A DNA stretch of 64,000 nt, taken from contig CP020563.1 in assembly GCA_002082585.1 (NCBI GenBank), positions 7,124,001 to 7,188,000 on the forward strand. Direction: 5' to 3'. The stretch's first letter is position 1, and every line of letters starts with the position of its first letter. Origin of the DNA: Kitasatospora albolonga. Lineage in GTDB: Bacteria > Actinomycetota > Actinomycetes > Streptomycetales > Streptomycetaceae. Below, one piece after another: positions 8,481 through 18,275 of the stretch. The translations under genes were made by a program, and so were the position numbers. The notes under the pieces were generated by a model that saw only the letters and a program-made list of their open reading frames with translations, was not told where the DNA came from and made no database searches.

Positions 8481-9404
8481 TCAGGCGCCGGGCGGCAGCG
8501 TGAAGTCGAAGACCGCCGAGTCGAACGCGCCGTACTCCTCGTAACCGAGCACGTCGTAGAGCCGTGAGCGGGTCTGCATCCGGGGAAGCAGGGCCTGCTG
8601 GGTGCCGTCGGCCGCCAGCGTGCGCAGACCGTCCTCCACCGCGCCCATGGCGAGACGGAAGAGGGTGACGGGGTAGAGCGCGATGTTGTAGCCGAGGTTC
8701 TCCAGGGCCGCCGCGTCCAGCAGGGGGCCCTTGCCGAACTCGGTCATGTTGGCCAGCAGCGGTACGTCCACCGCCGCCCGGAACGCCTCGAACTCGCCCT
8801 CGTCCGCGAGCGCTTCGGGGAATACGGCATCGGCGCCCGCGTCCACGTACGCCTTCGCACGGTCGATCGCCTCCTTCAGCCCCTCGGGCCCCCGGGCGTC
8901 CGTACGGGCCATCAGCAGGAAGTCCGGATCGCGGCGGGCGTCCACGGCGGCCCGCACCTTGCGGACCATCTCCGCACGCCCCACGAGCGTCTTCCCGTCC
9001 AGATGGCCGCACCGCTTCGGGTTGACCTGGTCCTCCAGATGGAGCCCCGCGAGCCCCGCGTCCTCCATCAACTGCACGGTGCGCGCCGCGTTCATGGGCT
9101 CACCGAAACCGGTGTCCGCGTCGATCAGGGCGGGCAGATCCGTCACCCGCGCGATCTGCTGGGCCCGCGCGGCGATCTCGGTCGACGACGTCAACCCGAT
9201 GTCGGGGAGGGCGAGTTCGGCGGCGAGGACCGCACCCGAGAGATACACCGCCTCGAACCCGGCCTCCTGGATCAGCCGTGCCGAGTACGGGTTGACCGCG
9301 CCCGGCATCCGCACCAGCCGCCCGGAGGCCAGCTGTTCGCGGAACGCGCGGCGCCGGGCGGCGGGCGTGGTCCGGGTGTGCAGCATCAGACGTGTGTGCG
9401 GCAT
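8481..9404 (-). CDS. prpB: 2-methylisocitrate lyase
   Basis: A 307-residue isocitrate lyase/PEP mutase family enzyme that cleaves 2-methylisocitrate to pyruvate and succinate, the last step of the methylcitrate cycle. Visible motifs are the substrate-binding YLSGAVLAAELALPDIG, the metal-binding ALIDADTGFGEPMNAARTV, and the KRCGHLDGKTLV loop that carries the catalytic cysteine of the family. Its ATG overlaps the prpD stop (TGATG), indicating translational coupling, and this fixes the start at 9404. Confidence 0.93.
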   Translation of the reverse strand: MPHTRLMLHTRTTPAARRRAFREQLASGRLVRMPGAVNPYSARLIQEAGFEAVYLSGAVLAAELALPDIGLTSSTEIAARAQQIARVTDLPALIDADTGFGEPMNAARTVQLMEDAGLAGLHLEDQVNPKRCGHLDGKTLVGRAEMVRKVRAAVDARRDPDFLLMARTDARGPEGLKEAIDRAKAYVDAGADAVFPEALADEGEFEAFRAAVDVPLLANMTEFGKGPLLDAAALENLGYNIALYPVTLFRLAMGAVEDGLRTLAADGTQQALLPRMQTRSRLYDVLGYEEYGAFDSAVFDFTLPPGA

Positions 9405-10924
9405 CAGAACAGTCCCTTCGGGAGCCCCGCGTCGAAGGCCGCGACCGCCTCCGTGTCCACGGCCGGGAACAGCGCGTCGAGCCCCTCCGGCGGCAGCTCC
9501 GCGAGCCCCTCGGCCGCCGCCAGGAACCGGTCCTGGTCCCCGGCCGCCACGATGCCCTCCGCCAGCGTCCGGAACTTCGCCACATACCCCGGACGGTCGA
9601 ACGGCCGGGCCCCCGCCGGATGCGCGTCGGCCACCGCGAGCTCGTCCTCGATCACCGTGCCGTCCACCAGCGTCACCACCGCCCGCCCGCCGAACGCCCG
9701 CCGCTCCGGGTCCGGGTCGTGGTAGCGGCGGGTCCACTCCGGGTCCTCCACCGTGGAGATTCGCTGCCACAGCTCCACCGTCCCCGGCCGCTGCGCCCGC
9801 TCGGGGGCGTAGGACCGCTCGTGGTGCCAGACCCCGTCCTCCAGCGCCACCGCGAAGATGTACGGCACCGAGTGGTCCAGCGTCTCGCGGCTCGCCGTCG
9901 GGTCGTACTTCTGCGGGTCGCCCGAACCCGAACCGATCACCTGGTGCGTGTGGTGGCTGGTGTGCAGCACGATCGAGCGGATCTTCTCCGTCGGACCCGT
10001 CCGCTCCCGCAGCCGCCGCGCCAGGTCGATGACCGCCTGCGCCTGGTACTCGGCGGAGTGCTCCTTCGTGTACGTGTCCAGGATCGCGCGCCGCGCCTCG
10101 CCCGGCTCCGGCAGCCCCACCGTGTACGCCGCGTCCGGCCCGTCCAGCATCCGCGCGAGGAACCCGTCCTCCCCCTCGTAGACGGGCGACGGCGACCCCT
10201 CGCCGCGCATCGCCCGGTCCACCGCCTCGATCGCCGCCTTGCCCGCGAACGCCGGGGCGAACGCCTTCCAGCTGGAGATCTCGCCCTTACGGGACTGCCG
10301 GGTCGCCGTCGTCGTGTGCACCGCCTGCTGGACCGCCTGGTACGTCGTCGCCGTGTCCAGCCCCAGCAGCGCGCCGAGCCCGCACGCGGTGGCGGCGCTC
10401 AGGTGGGCCACATGGTCGATGCGGTGCTCGTGCAGGCAGATGGCCCGCACCAGCGCCACATGGATCTCGTACGCGGCGACGATCCCGCGCAGCAGCTCCG
10501 CGCCGGTCCGCCCGGTGTGCTGGGCCACGGCGAGCAACGGCGGGATGTTGTCCCCGGGGTGCGAATAATCCGCCGCCAGGAACGTGTCGTGGAAGTCCAG
10601 CTCCCGTACGGCCGTGCCGTTCGCCCAAGCCGCCCACTCGGGGGAGACCCGCACCCCGGGGGCCGCGCCGAAGACGGCGGCGCCCGGGGTGGCGCGGTGG
10701 GCCAGGGCCTGGCCGCGGGCGACCGCGACCGGGCGGCGCAGCAGGGAGGCCACGGCGACGGAGGCGTTGTCGACGACCCGGTTGACGGCCATCGCGGCCG
10801 CCTGCGGGTCGAGTCCTGCGGCGTCCTGGGTGCCGGTGGCGACGGCCGCCAGCTTCCAGGCGAGCTGCTCCTCACGGGGCAGCCGGTCGGCGCTGGGGTG
10901 GACGCGGACGTGGTGGTCGATCAC
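9404..10924 (-). CDS. prpD: 2-methylcitrate dehydratase (MmgE/PrpD family)
   Basis: A 506-residue MmgE/PrpD protein that dehydrates 2-methylcitrate toward 2-methyl-cis-aconitate. Family features include [19 protein letters not shown] near the N-terminus, the catalytic-region [19 protein letters not shown] and a C-terminal lid domain. The frame is open for another 34 codons, but GTG at 10924 with AGGAG 4-5 nt upstream is preferred because it leaves room for the divergent promoter region. It is the first gene of the prpDBC operon, divergent from the ScfR/PrpR-type regulator, which is the likely controller. Confidence 0.9.
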   Translation of the reverse strand: MIDHHVRVHPSADRLPREEQLAWKLAAVATGTQDAAGLDPQAAAMAVNRVVDNASVAVASLLRRPVAVARGQALAHRATPGAAVFGAAPGVRVSPEWAAWANGTAVRELDFHDTFLAADYSHPGDNIPPLLAVAQHTGRTGAELLRGIVAAYEIHVALVRAICLHEHRIDHVAHLSAATACGLGALLGLDTATTYQAVQQAVHTTTATRQSRKGEISSWKAFAPAFAGKAAIEAVDRAMRGEGSPSPVYEGEDGFLARMLDGPDAAYTVGLPEPGEARRAILDTYTKEHSAEYQAQAVIDLARRLRERTGPTEKIRSIVLHTSHHTHQVIGSGSGDPQKYDPTASRETLDHSVPYIFAVALEDGVWHHERSYAPERAQRPGTVELWQRISTVEDPEWTRRYHDPDPERRAFGGRAVVTLVDGTVIEDELAVADAHPAGARPFDRPGYVAKFRTLAEGIVAAGDQDRFLAAAEGLAELPPEGLDALFPAVDTEAVAAFDAGLPKGLF

Positions 10925-11034
10925 GGGGCTCCTCGCGGCGGTGGTGGTGCGGATCTGCGGTACGGGAAGAGCTTTCCCCGCCGATGCCCCCCGATGCGAC
11001 CGGTCCACTGTGCACAATCCGTACATCGCTGAGC

Positions 11035-11080
11035 TGCGAATCTGCGAATCCTGCGAAAGATGCGGATGCTACTTTCGCAG
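11035..11080. promoter_or_regulatory. TGCGAA repeat cluster, candidate operator of the prp regulator
   Basis: Three direct TGCGAA repeats begin at 11035, 11043 and 11052 (8-9 bp apart). The third is part of an inverted repeat, CTGCGAAAG (11051-11059) with CTTTCGCAG (11072-11080), separated by 12 bp. The cluster lies in the divergent region between prpD and the regulator, just upstream of the regulator gene. RamB/PrpR-type proteins are known to bind TTTGCAAA-like elements, and these repeats are similar. Confidence 0.65.
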
Positions 11081-11126
11081 AAAGCCTCGGAGCGGAGGCC
11101 GGGTGGGGGAGAGGAGGATCGACCGC

Positions 11127-12581
11127 ATGGGACGGCCTGCCGGACGCAAGATCTACGCCCACGCCAAGCTGCGGCGGCTGCGCCGCGAGCGCGGGATGAA
11201 CCAGGTGGAGCTGGCCCGCTCGCTCGGCCTCTCCACCAGCTACCTCAACCAGATCGAGCACAGCCGCCGCCCGCTGACCGCGCCCGTGCTGCTGCGGATC
11301 GCGGAGGTCTTCGGCGTCGACCCGGAGTTCTTCTCCGAGGCCGACGAGGAGCGCCTCGCCACCGATCTGCGCGCCGCCCTCGGCGACGAGGCGTGCGGGA
11401 CCCGGGTCCCGCTGGAGGAGGCTGCCGACGTGGCCCGCGACCACCCGGAGGTGGCCCGCGCCCTGGTCGCCCTGCACCACCGCTACCGGGACGCCGCCGA
11501 ACGCGTCGTCGCCCTCGCCCCGCCGCAGGACGGCGAGTCCCTCCTCACCGCCGAACCCCACGACGAGGTACGGGACTTCTTCTACGCCCACCACAACCAC
11601 TTCGGCGCCCTCGACGCCGTCGCCGAACGCACCGCCACCGGCCTCGGCACCGGCTCGGCGGGCCGTACCGCCGACGCCCTGAAGGAACGCCTCGCCGCCC
11701 GCCACGGCATCACCGTCGTCACCACCGACCCCGAACGGGCCGCCGACGCCCGCCGGTTCGACCCCGGCAGCGGACTCCTCCTGCTCTCGCCCTGGCTCAG
11801 CGAGGCCCAGCGCGCCTTCCAGCTCGCCACCCAACTCGCCCTGCTGGAACACGGATCGCTGCTCGACACCCTGGTGGCGGGCGGCGAACTCGCCTCCGAA
11901 CAGGCGGCGGGGCTGGCCCGGATCGGCCTCGCCAACTACTTCGCCGGTGCCCTGCTCATGCCGTACACCGCCTTCCACCGGGCCGCCGAGGAGCTGCGGT
12001 ACGACATCGAGCTGCTCCAGGCCCGCTTCGGCGTCGGCTTCGAGACCGTCTGCCACCGCCTCAGCACCCTCCAGCGGACCGGCGACCGGGGCGTGCCGTT
12101 CTCGTTCCTGCGGGTCGACCGGGCGGGCAACATCTCCAAGCGGCAGTCCGCCAGCGACTTCCACTTCTCCCGGCTCGGCGGCACCTGCCCGCTCTGGACG
12201 GTGTACGAGGCGTTCTCCGCGCCCGGCCGCATCCTCACCCAGGTCGCCGAAATGCCGGACGGAAAACGGTACTTCTGGGTGGCCCGGACCGTGACGCGCG
12301 GCGGATTCGGGCACCGCGCGCCCCGGGCCGACTTCGCCGTGGCCCTCGGCTGCGAACTCCGCCACGCCCACCGCCTGGTCTACGCCGAGGGCCTGGCCCT
12401 GGACGATCCGCGCTCGGCGACCCCCATCGGGCTCGGCTGCCGGATCTGCGAACGGCAGGACTGCGCCCAGCGGGCCCGGCCCCCGGCCGGGGGCCGACTG
12501 GCCGTCGACCCCGACCGGCGCACGCATGTGCCGTACCCGGTGGAGGCCGACGGCCCGGGGGCCGACCTCGGCGGTGGGTGA
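11127..12581 (+). CDS. ScfR/RamB/PrpR-type short-chain fatty acyl regulator
   Basis: A 484-residue transcriptional regulator. An XRE helix-turn-helix sits at about residues 8-60 (MNQVELARSLGLSTSYLNQI), followed by a central IrrE/DUF955-like region and a C-terminal DUF2083 domain ending in a cysteine cluster, GLGCRICERQDCAQR. Related RamB and PrpR proteins control acetate, propionate and glyoxylate/methylcitrate genes, and the mycobacterial PrpR cysteines hold an iron-sulfur cluster. ATG at 11127 has GGAGG upstream; longer in-frame starts run back into prpD. It is divergent from prpDBC and its stop lies 2 bp from that of the convergent enoyl-CoA hydratase gene. Confidence 0.88.
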   Translation: MGRPAGRKIYAHAKLRRLRRERGMNQVELARSLGLSTSYLNQIEHSRRPLTAPVLLRIAEVFGVDPEFFSEADEERLATDLRAALGDEACGTRVPLEEAADVARDHPEVARALVALHHRYRDAAERVVALAPPQDGESLLTAEPHDEVRDFFYAHHNHFGALDAVAERTATGLGTGSAGRTADALKERLAARHGITVVTTDPERAADARRFDPGSGLLLLSPWLSEAQRAFQLATQLALLEHGSLLDTLVAGGELASEQAAGLARIGLANYFAGALLMPYTAFHRAAEELRYDIELLQARFGVGFETVCHRLSTLQRTGDRGVPFSFLRVDRAGNISKRQSASDFHFSRLGGTCPLWTVYEAFSAPGRILTQVAEMPDGKRYFWVARTVTRGGFGHRAPRADFAVALGCELRHAHRLVYAEGLALDDPRSATPIGLGCRICERQDCAQRARPPAGGRLAVDPDRRTHVPYPVEADGPGADLGGG

Positions 12582-12601
12582 ACTCAGCGGTGGGTGAACT
12601 C
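12571..12601. repeat. 15-bp tandem duplication across two convergent gene ends
   Basis: GCGGTGGGTGAACTC occurs at 12571-12585 and again at 12587-12601. The first copy supplies the stop of the plus-strand regulator and the second encodes the last residues (EFTHR) of the minus-strand enoyl-CoA hydratase. The duplication therefore sets the present 3' end of the regulator gene. Confidence 0.7.
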
Positions 12602-13393
12602 CGCCGGCCGCTTCTCGGTGAACGCCTTCATGCCCTCCTTCTGGTCGGCCGTCGCGAACACCGCGTGGAACAGGCGGCGTTCGAAGCGGACGCCCTCGGC
12701 GAGGGTGGTCTCGAAGGCGCGGTTCACCGCCTCCTTCGCCATCATCGCGACGGGCGCCGACATACCGGCGACCGTGTCCGCGGCCTTGAGCGCCTCCGTC
12801 AGGAGATCCGCGTCCGGGACGATCCGGGACACCAGCCCGGCCCGTTCCGCCTCCTGGACGTCCATGTTCCGGCCGGTGAGACAGAGGTCCATCGCCTTGG
12901 CCTTGCCGACCGCCCGGGTCAGCCGCTGCGAGCCGCCGATGCCCGGGATCACCCCGAGCCGGATCTCCGGCTGCCCGAAGACGGCCGACTCCGAGGCGAT
13001 CACCAGATCACAGAGCATCGCCAGCTCGCAGCCCCCGCCCAGGGCGTAGCCCCGTACGGCGGCGATCGTCGGCGTCCGCAGCTGGCCGAGCCGGTCCCAG
13101 GCGGTGAACCAGTCGCTGAGATACATGTCCATATAGCTCTGCGGCTGCATCTCCTTGATGTCCGCACCCGCCGCGAACGCCTTCTCGCCGCTGCCGGTGA
13201 TGACGATGCAGCCGACGCCCGGGTCCCGGTCCAGCGCCTCGGTGGCCTCGACCGTCTCCCGCATGACCTCCAGGCTCAGCGCGTTGAGCGCCTTGGGGCG
13301 GTTCAGGGTGACCAGGGCGGTACGGCCCCGGCGCTCGACCAGGATCGTGCTGTACGGGCCGGGGGTGGACGCGGTGCCGTCGTGCTCGCTCAT
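12584..13393 (-). CDS. Enoyl-CoA hydratase
   Basis: A 269-residue crotonase-fold protein, the usual length for short-chain enoyl-CoA hydratase (crotonase). The CoA-binding and oxyanion segments [12 protein letters not shown] and [17 protein letters not shown] are present, and [16 protein letters not shown] carries the second catalytic glutamate. As the last gene of the mmsA operon (ATGA overlap with mmsB), it would hydrate methacrylyl-CoA to 3-hydroxyisobutyryl-CoA in valine degradation, although such enzymes are often promiscuous. Confidence 0.92.
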   Translation of the reverse strand: MSEHDGTASTPGPYSTILVERRGRTALVTLNRPKALNALSLEVMRETVEATEALDRDPGVGCIVITGSGEKAFAAGADIKEMQPQSYMDMYLSDWFTAWDRLGQLRTPTIAAVRGYALGGGCELAMLCDLVIASESAVFGQPEIRLGVIPGIGGSQRLTRAVGKAKAMDLCLTGRNMDVQEAERAGLVSRIVPDADLLTEALKAADTVAGMSAPVAMMAKEAVNRAFETTLAEGVRFERRLFHAVFATADQKEGMKAFTEKRPAEFTHR

Positions 13394-14319
13394 GCGGTGG
13401 TGCCTTCCTGCGTTGCGGTGGTGTTCGACGCCGCCCGGATGGCCCGGACGATCCCGGAGAAGTCCTGCTCCGCCCCCGCCCCTTCGGCGAACCGTGCGTA
13501 CAACTCGGCGGCTCGCAAGCCCAGTTCGGCGTCGATACCGCCCGCGCGCAGGGCGTTGGCGGCCAGGCCCAGGTCCTTCGCCATCAGGGGCGCGGCGAAC
13601 CCGGGGCGGTAGTCGCGGTTGGCCGGGCTCGTCGGGACCGGGCCGGGGACCGGGCAGTTGACGGTGAGCGCCCAGCACTGGCCGGAGGCCGCCGACGCCA
13701 CGTCGTACAGCGCCTGGTCGGAGAGGCCGAGGCTCTCCGCGAGGACGAACGCCTCGCTGACGGCGATCATCGAGACGCCGAGGATCATGTTGTTGCAGAT
13801 CTTCGCCGCCTGCCCGGCGCCGCCCGCACCGCAGTGCACCGCCTTCTTGCCCATCACGGAGAGCAGCGGCTCGGCCTCCGCGAACGCGGCCTCCTCGCCC
13901 CCGGCCATGAAGGTGAGGGTGCCCGCCTCGGCGCCCACCACCCCGCCGGAGACCGGGGCGTCCAGCGAGCGGTGCCCGGTCGCCGCCGCTGCCGCGTGGG
14001 CGGCCCGGGAGTCAGCCACGTCGATGGTCGAGCAGTCGACGAACAGCGTGCCGGGGCGGGCCGCTTCGAGCAGCCCCTCCGGCCCGTACAGCGAGAGGAC
14101 ATGGCGTCCGGCGGGCAGCATGGTGATCACCACATCGGCCACCGAGGCCGCCTCCGTGGCGGACTTCGCCCGCTCGACCCCGCTCTCCACGGCGGCGGCG
14201 AGACAGCTCTCCACCAGGTCGTGGCCGAGCACCCGGTACCCGGCCCGGACGAGGTTGGCGGCCATCGGGCCGCCCATGTGGCCGAGGCCGATGAACGCGA
14301 CGGTCGTGGTGGTGGTCAC
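13390..14319 (-). CDS. mmsB: 3-hydroxyisobutyrate dehydrogenase
   Basis: A 309-residue beta-hydroxyacid dehydrogenase that oxidises 3-hydroxyisobutyrate to methylmalonate semialdehyde with NAD+. It shows the N-terminal Rossmann glycine motif ([18 protein letters not shown]), the substrate-binding [16 protein letters not shown] and the catalytic-lysine region [13 protein letters not shown]. The GTG start overlaps the upstream hydrolase stop by 4 nt, and its own stop overlaps the enoyl-CoA hydratase ATG by 4 nt. Confidence 0.94.
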   Translation of the reverse strand: MTTTTTVAFIGLGHMGGPMAANLVRAGYRVLGHDLVESCLAAAVESGVERAKSATEAASVADVVITMLPAGRHVLSLYGPEGLLEAARPGTLFVDCSTIDVADSRAAHAAAAATGHRSLDAPVSGGVVGAEAGTLTFMAGGEEAAFAEAEPLLSVMGKKAVHCGAGGAGQAAKICNNMILGVSMIAVSEAFVLAESLGLSDQALYDVASAASGQCWALTVNCPVPGPVPTSPANRDYRPGFAAPLMAKDLGLAANALRAGGIDAELGLRAAELYARFAEGAGAEQDFSGIVRAIRAASNTTATQEGTTA

Positions 14320-15383
14320 CAGGGCACCTCCTGCGGTGAGTCGGCTGCGGCGAGGACGAGTTCCCCGTCGCCGGTCGGTGCGAAGTACCGGGCCACGTCC
14401 GCCTCCGTGACCTCCACGAGCGTCCCCGGGGTCCAGCGGGGGGAGCGGTCCTTGTCGATCACCTGGGCCCGGATGCCCTCCACCAGATCGGCGGAGGCGA
14501 GGGCCGCGTACGAGACGCGGTACTCCTGCTCCAGCACCCTTTCCAGCGGGCCGAGTTCACGCGCCCGCCGCAGCGAGGCGAGGGTGACCTTGAGGGCGAC
14601 GGGCGAGCGGCCCAGGATCGTCTTCGCCGCCTCACCGGCCGCCGGGGCGTCCGAGGCGAGCAGCCGCTCCACGATCTCCTCGACCGTGTCGGCGGCGTAA
14701 CAGTGGTCGATCCAGGGCCGGTCCGCCTCCAGGGTGCCGCCAGGCGCGTCCCGGACATGGCGGCGCAGCACCTCGGTGGGCGCCTCCGTCCGCAGCCCGG
14801 CGAGGAACGCGGGCAGCTCGGCCGCCGGTACGAAGTGGTCGGCCAGCCCGCACAGCAGCGCGTCCCGGGCCCCCACCACCGCACCGGTCAGGGCGAGATG
14901 GGTACCCAGCTCGCCGGGGGCCAGCGCTAGCAGATACGTACCGCCGACGTCCGGCACGAAGCCGATCCCGGTCTCCGGCATGGCCACCTTGGACCGCTCG
15001 GTGACGATCCGGACGCTGCCGTGCGCCGAGACGCCGACCCCGCCGCCCATCACGATGCCGTCCATGACCGCCACGTACGGCTTCGGATAGCGGGCGATCC
15101 GCGCGTTCAGCCGGTACTCGTCGCGCCAGAACGCGGCCGACGCCTTCCCGCCCGCCCGGGCGTCCTCGTAGATGGACCGGATGTCGCCGCCCGCGCACAG
15201 GCCGCGCTCCCCGGCCCCGGTGATCACGACGGTGGTCACCTCGGGGTCGTGCTCCCACCGGTCCAGGGCCGCCGCGATCGTCTCCACCATGCCGTGGGTG
15301 AGGGCGTTGAGCGCCTTGGGCCGGTTCAGGGTCACCACCCCCGTACGCCCCTCGGTGTGGACGAGCACGAGATCCTCGCTCAT
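14316..15383 (-). CDS. 3-hydroxyisobutyryl-CoA hydrolase (crotonase family)
   Basis: A 355-residue crotonase-fold protein. The length and the segments GLCAGGDIRSIYEDARAG, MDGIVMGGGVGVSAHGS and MPETGIGFVPDVGGTYLLA match HIBCH-type hydrolases rather than 260-residue hydratases. It would release 3-hydroxyisobutyrate from its CoA ester, the step that makes the substrate of MmsB, the next gene. Both junctions in the operon are 4-nt overlaps. The frame is open upstream, but ATG at 15383 is fixed by the overlap. Confidence 0.9.
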   Translation of the reverse strand: MSEDLVLVHTEGRTGVVTLNRPKALNALTHGMVETIAAALDRWEHDPEVTTVVITGAGERGLCAGGDIRSIYEDARAGGKASAAFWRDEYRLNARIARYPKPYVAVMDGIVMGGGVGVSAHGSVRIVTERSKVAMPETGIGFVPDVGGTYLLALAPGELGTHLALTGAVVGARDALLCGLADHFVPAAELPAFLAGLRTEAPTEVLRRHVRDAPGGTLEADRPWIDHCYAADTVEEIVERLLASDAPAAGEAAKTILGRSPVALKVTLASLRRARELGPLERVLEQEYRVSYAALASADLVEGIRAQVIDKDRSPRWTPGTLVEVTEADVARYFAPTGDGELVLAAADSPQEVPW

Positions 15384-16534
15384 CGCAGGGCTCCCGTCAG
15401 GCTCCGGGCCACAATGACACGCATGATCTCGTTGGTCCCTTCCAGGATCTGGTGGACCCGCAGGTCCCGCACGATCTTCTCGATGCCGTACTCGGCCAGA
15501 TAGCCGTAACCGCCGTGGAGTTGGAGCGCCCGGTCCGCGACCGCGTAGCCGGTGTCGGTGGCGAAGCGCTTGGCCATCGCGCACAACTCCGGTGCCCCGC
15601 CCGCCTTCCGGTCCAGCGCCTCGGCGGCCTGCCGCACCAGGGCCCGGGCGGCGGCCAGTTCGGTCGCCATGTCGGCCAGCCGGAACTGGAGCGCCTGCGC
15701 GTCCAGCAGCGGCTTGCCGAACGCCTCCCGGTCCGCGAGATGGGCCAGCGACCGGTCCAGCGCGCTCTGCGCACCGCCCAGCGAGCAGGCGGCGATCCCG
15801 AGCCGGCCGCCGTTCAGGCCGTTCATCGCGATCCGGAACCCCTCGCCCTCGGCGCCGAGCAGCCGGTCCGCCGGGATACGCACCCCGTCGAGCACGACCT
15901 GCCGGGTGGGCTGCGCGTTCCACCCCATCTTCTTCTCGTTGGCCCCGAACGAGAGCCCCTCGTCGTCCCGTTCGGCAAGGAACGCGGAGATCCCACCGGG
16001 CCCGTCGTCGCCGGTACGGGCCAGCACGATGTAGAGGTGCGAGGCGCCCGCCCCGGAAATGAACTGCTTGGTCCCCGTGAGGACGTAGTGGTCGCCGTCG
16101 CGCACCGCACGGGTGCGCAGCGCCGCCGCGTCGGAGCCCGCGCCCGGCTCGGTCAGGCAGTAACTGCCCAGCTGCTCCATGGTGCAGAGCGCCGGCAGAT
16201 ACCGGCCGCGCTGGGCCTCGGTGCCGTACTGGTCGACCATCCAGGCGACCATGTTGTGGATGGAGAGGTAGCCCGCGACCGACGGGCAGCCGGTGGCGAG
16301 GGCCTCGAAGACGAGAACCCCGTCGGAGCGGGACAGCCCGGAACCGCCGAGCTCCTCCCGTACGTACACACCTCCCAGGCCGAGCCCCGCCGCCTTCCGC
16401 AGGACGTCGACGGGGAAGTGCTTGTCCTGGTCCCAGGCCACGGCGTGCGGGGCCAGGTGCTCCTGGGCGAAGTCGAGTGTCGTCTCGACGACCGCGAGCT
16501 GGTCGTCGGTGAGCAGGGTGGTCACGGCGCTCAT
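15380..16534 (-). CDS. Acyl-CoA dehydrogenase (probable isobutyryl-CoA dehydrogenase)
   Basis: A 384-residue FAD-dependent acyl-CoA dehydrogenase. Signature segments are YCLTEPGAGSDAAAL, the FAD-contact VLTGTKQFISGAGAS and the C-terminal HQILEGTNEIMRVIVARSL with the catalytic-base glutamate. The operon places it as the enzyme converting isobutyryl-CoA to methacrylyl-CoA, passing electrons to electron-transfer flavoprotein; etfBA is encoded at 26187-27996. Its start overlaps the mmsA stop by 4 nt. Confidence 0.92.
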   Translation of the reverse strand: MSAVTTLLTDDQLAVVETTLDFAQEHLAPHAVAWDQDKHFPVDVLRKAAGLGLGGVYVREELGGSGLSRSDGVLVFEALATGCPSVAGYLSIHNMVAWMVDQYGTEAQRGRYLPALCTMEQLGSYCLTEPGAGSDAAALRTRAVRDGDHYVLTGTKQFISGAGASHLYIVLARTGDDGPGGISAFLAERDDEGLSFGANEKKMGWNAQPTRQVVLDGVRIPADRLLGAEGEGFRIAMNGLNGGRLGIAACSLGGAQSALDRSLAHLADREAFGKPLLDAQALQFRLADMATELAAARALVRQAAEALDRKAGGAPELCAMAKRFATDTGYAVADRALQLHGGYGYLAEYGIEKIVRDLRVHQILEGTNEIMRVIVARSLTGALR

Positions 16535-18033
16535 CCCATGGTCGGAATCGTGAAGCTCGCGCCGTCCCGGATACCGGAGGCGGGCCAGCGCGAAGTGACG
16601 GTCTTGGTACGGGTGTAGAAGCGGATGGCGTCCGGCCCGTGCTGGTTCAGGTCCCCGAAGCCGGACCGCTTCCAGCCGCCGAACGTGTGGTACGCCACCG
16701 GCACCGGGATCGGCACGTTCACGCCGACCATGCCCGTGTCGACCCGCCGGGTGAAGTCACGCGCGATGTCTCCGTCCCGGGTGAAGAGGGCGACGCCGTT
16801 GCCGTACACGTGCTCCGAGGGCAGCCGCAGCGCCTCCTCGTAGTCCGCCGCACGGACCACACACACCACCGGGCCGAAGATCTCCTCCTGGTAGATCCGC
16901 ATCTCCGGGGTGACCCGGTCGAAGAGCGAGGCGCCCGCGAAGAACCCCTCCTCATGGCCTTCCAGGGTGAAGTCCCGCCCATCGACGACCAGTTCGGCGC
17001 CCTCCTCCACACCGAGGTCGACATAGCCGCGCACCCGGTCCACCGCGTCCCGGCCCACCAGCGGCCCGAAGTCGGCGTCCGGGTCGTCCGAGCGGCCGAT
17101 CCGCAGCTCCGCGATCCGCTCGGTCAGCTTGGCGACCAGCGCGTCGGCGGTCTCCTCACCGACCGGCACGGCCACCGAGATCGCCATGCACCGCTCGCCC
17201 GCCGATCCGTACCCGGCGCCGATCAGCGCGTCCACCGCCTGGTCCAGATCGGCGTCCGGCATCACGATCATGTGGTTCTTCGCCCCGCCGAAGCACTGCG
17301 CCCGCTTCCCGTGGGCGGCGGCGGTGGCGTAGATGTGCGCGGCGATCGGCGTCGAGCCGACGAACCCGAGCGCCTTGACGCGCGGGTCCTCCAGCAGGGT
17401 GTCCACGGCCTCCTTGCCACCGTTGACGACGTTCAGGACCCCCGGCGGCAGCCCCGCCTCCAGGAAGAGTTCGGCGAGCCGCAGCGGCACCGACGGGTCC
17501 CGCTCCGACGGCTTGAGGATGAAGGCGTTGCCGCAGGCCAGAGCGGGTGCGGCCTTCCAGAGTGGGATCATCGCCGGGAAGTTGAACGGGGTGATGCCCG
17601 CGACCACGCCGAGCGGCCGGCGCAGCGAGTGGACATCGATCCCGGCGCCCGCGTTGTCGCTGAACTCGCCCTTCAGCAGATGCGGGACACCGGCCGCGAA
17701 CTCCACCACGTCCAGACCGCGCGCGATGTCACCGTGCGCGTCGGCCACGGTCTTGCCGTGTTCGGAGGAGAGCAGCCGGGCCAGCGCGTCCTTCTCCTTC
17801 TCGACCAGCTGGAGGAAGCGCAGCAGGACCCGGGCGCGGCGCTGCGGGTTCCACTCGCCCCACTCGAGCTGCGCCTCGGCCGCGTCGGCGATGGCCGCCT
17901 CGGTCTCGGACCGGCCGGCCAGCGGCACCCGGGCCTGGACCTGTCCGGTGTTGGGGTCGTAGACATCGCCGTACGTGCCCGAGGTGCCGGGCGTGTGCTT
18001 GCCGCCGATGAAATGGGTGAGTTCGCGGACCAT
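16531..18033 (-). CDS. mmsA: Methylmalonate-semialdehyde dehydrogenase (CoA-acylating)
   Basis: A 500-residue aldehyde dehydrogenase that converts methylmalonate semialdehyde, NAD+ and CoA to propionyl-CoA and CO2. The family text is clear: VAGITPFNFPAMIPLWKAAP, FVGSTPIAAHIY, and the catalytic cysteine in GYGSAGERCMAISVAVPVG. It is the first gene of the five-gene valine operon and its product feeds propionyl-CoA to the methylcitrate cycle encoded next door. The ribosome-binding site is weak. About 430 nt upstream is a promoter followed by a cobalamin riboswitch in the same orientation. Confidence 0.94.
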   Translation of the reverse strand: MVRELTHFIGGKHTPGTSGTYGDVYDPNTGQVQARVPLAGRSETEAAIADAAEAQLEWGEWNPQRRARVLLRFLQLVEKEKDALARLLSSEHGKTVADAHGDIARGLDVVEFAAGVPHLLKGEFSDNAGAGIDVHSLRRPLGVVAGITPFNFPAMIPLWKAAPALACGNAFILKPSERDPSVPLRLAELFLEAGLPPGVLNVVNGGKEAVDTLLEDPRVKALGFVGSTPIAAHIYATAAAHGKRAQCFGGAKNHMIVMPDADLDQAVDALIGAGYGSAGERCMAISVAVPVGEETADALVAKLTERIAELRIGRSDDPDADFGPLVGRDAVDRVRGYVDLGVEEGAELVVDGRDFTLEGHEEGFFAGASLFDRVTPEMRIYQEEIFGPVVCVVRAADYEEALRLPSEHVYGNGVALFTRDGDIARDFTRRVDTGMVGVNVPIPVPVAYHTFGGWKRSGFGDLNQHGPDAIRFYTRTKTVTSRWPASGIRDGASFTIPTMG

Positions 18034-18275
18034 GGAAGCCTGCTCTCGTCGGTGAGATCGTCAGGAGAGATCCGGGGATGGCGCACGGCTGCCACCGGCC
18101 CGCGCACCGGTCGGGTGCGCGAGGACGCGGAAGGGCTGCCGCCGGGAGGGACGCGGAGGGCGGGGGCCGTCAGGGGGCGGGGAGAACCGCTCGCCGGGAC
18201 GGGCCTGCGGGGCCGTGGGTGCGGACCGGTGCCATGCGTGTCTGCTCCATCCTCGTGGAAACACGGAACATCCCG

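Noticed and set aside
10584..11126. N-terminal extension of the prp regulator (start near 10584)
   Set aside because: The extra residues are antisense to prpD and the operator region; the HTH begins right after ATG 11127, which has a clear ribosome-binding site.
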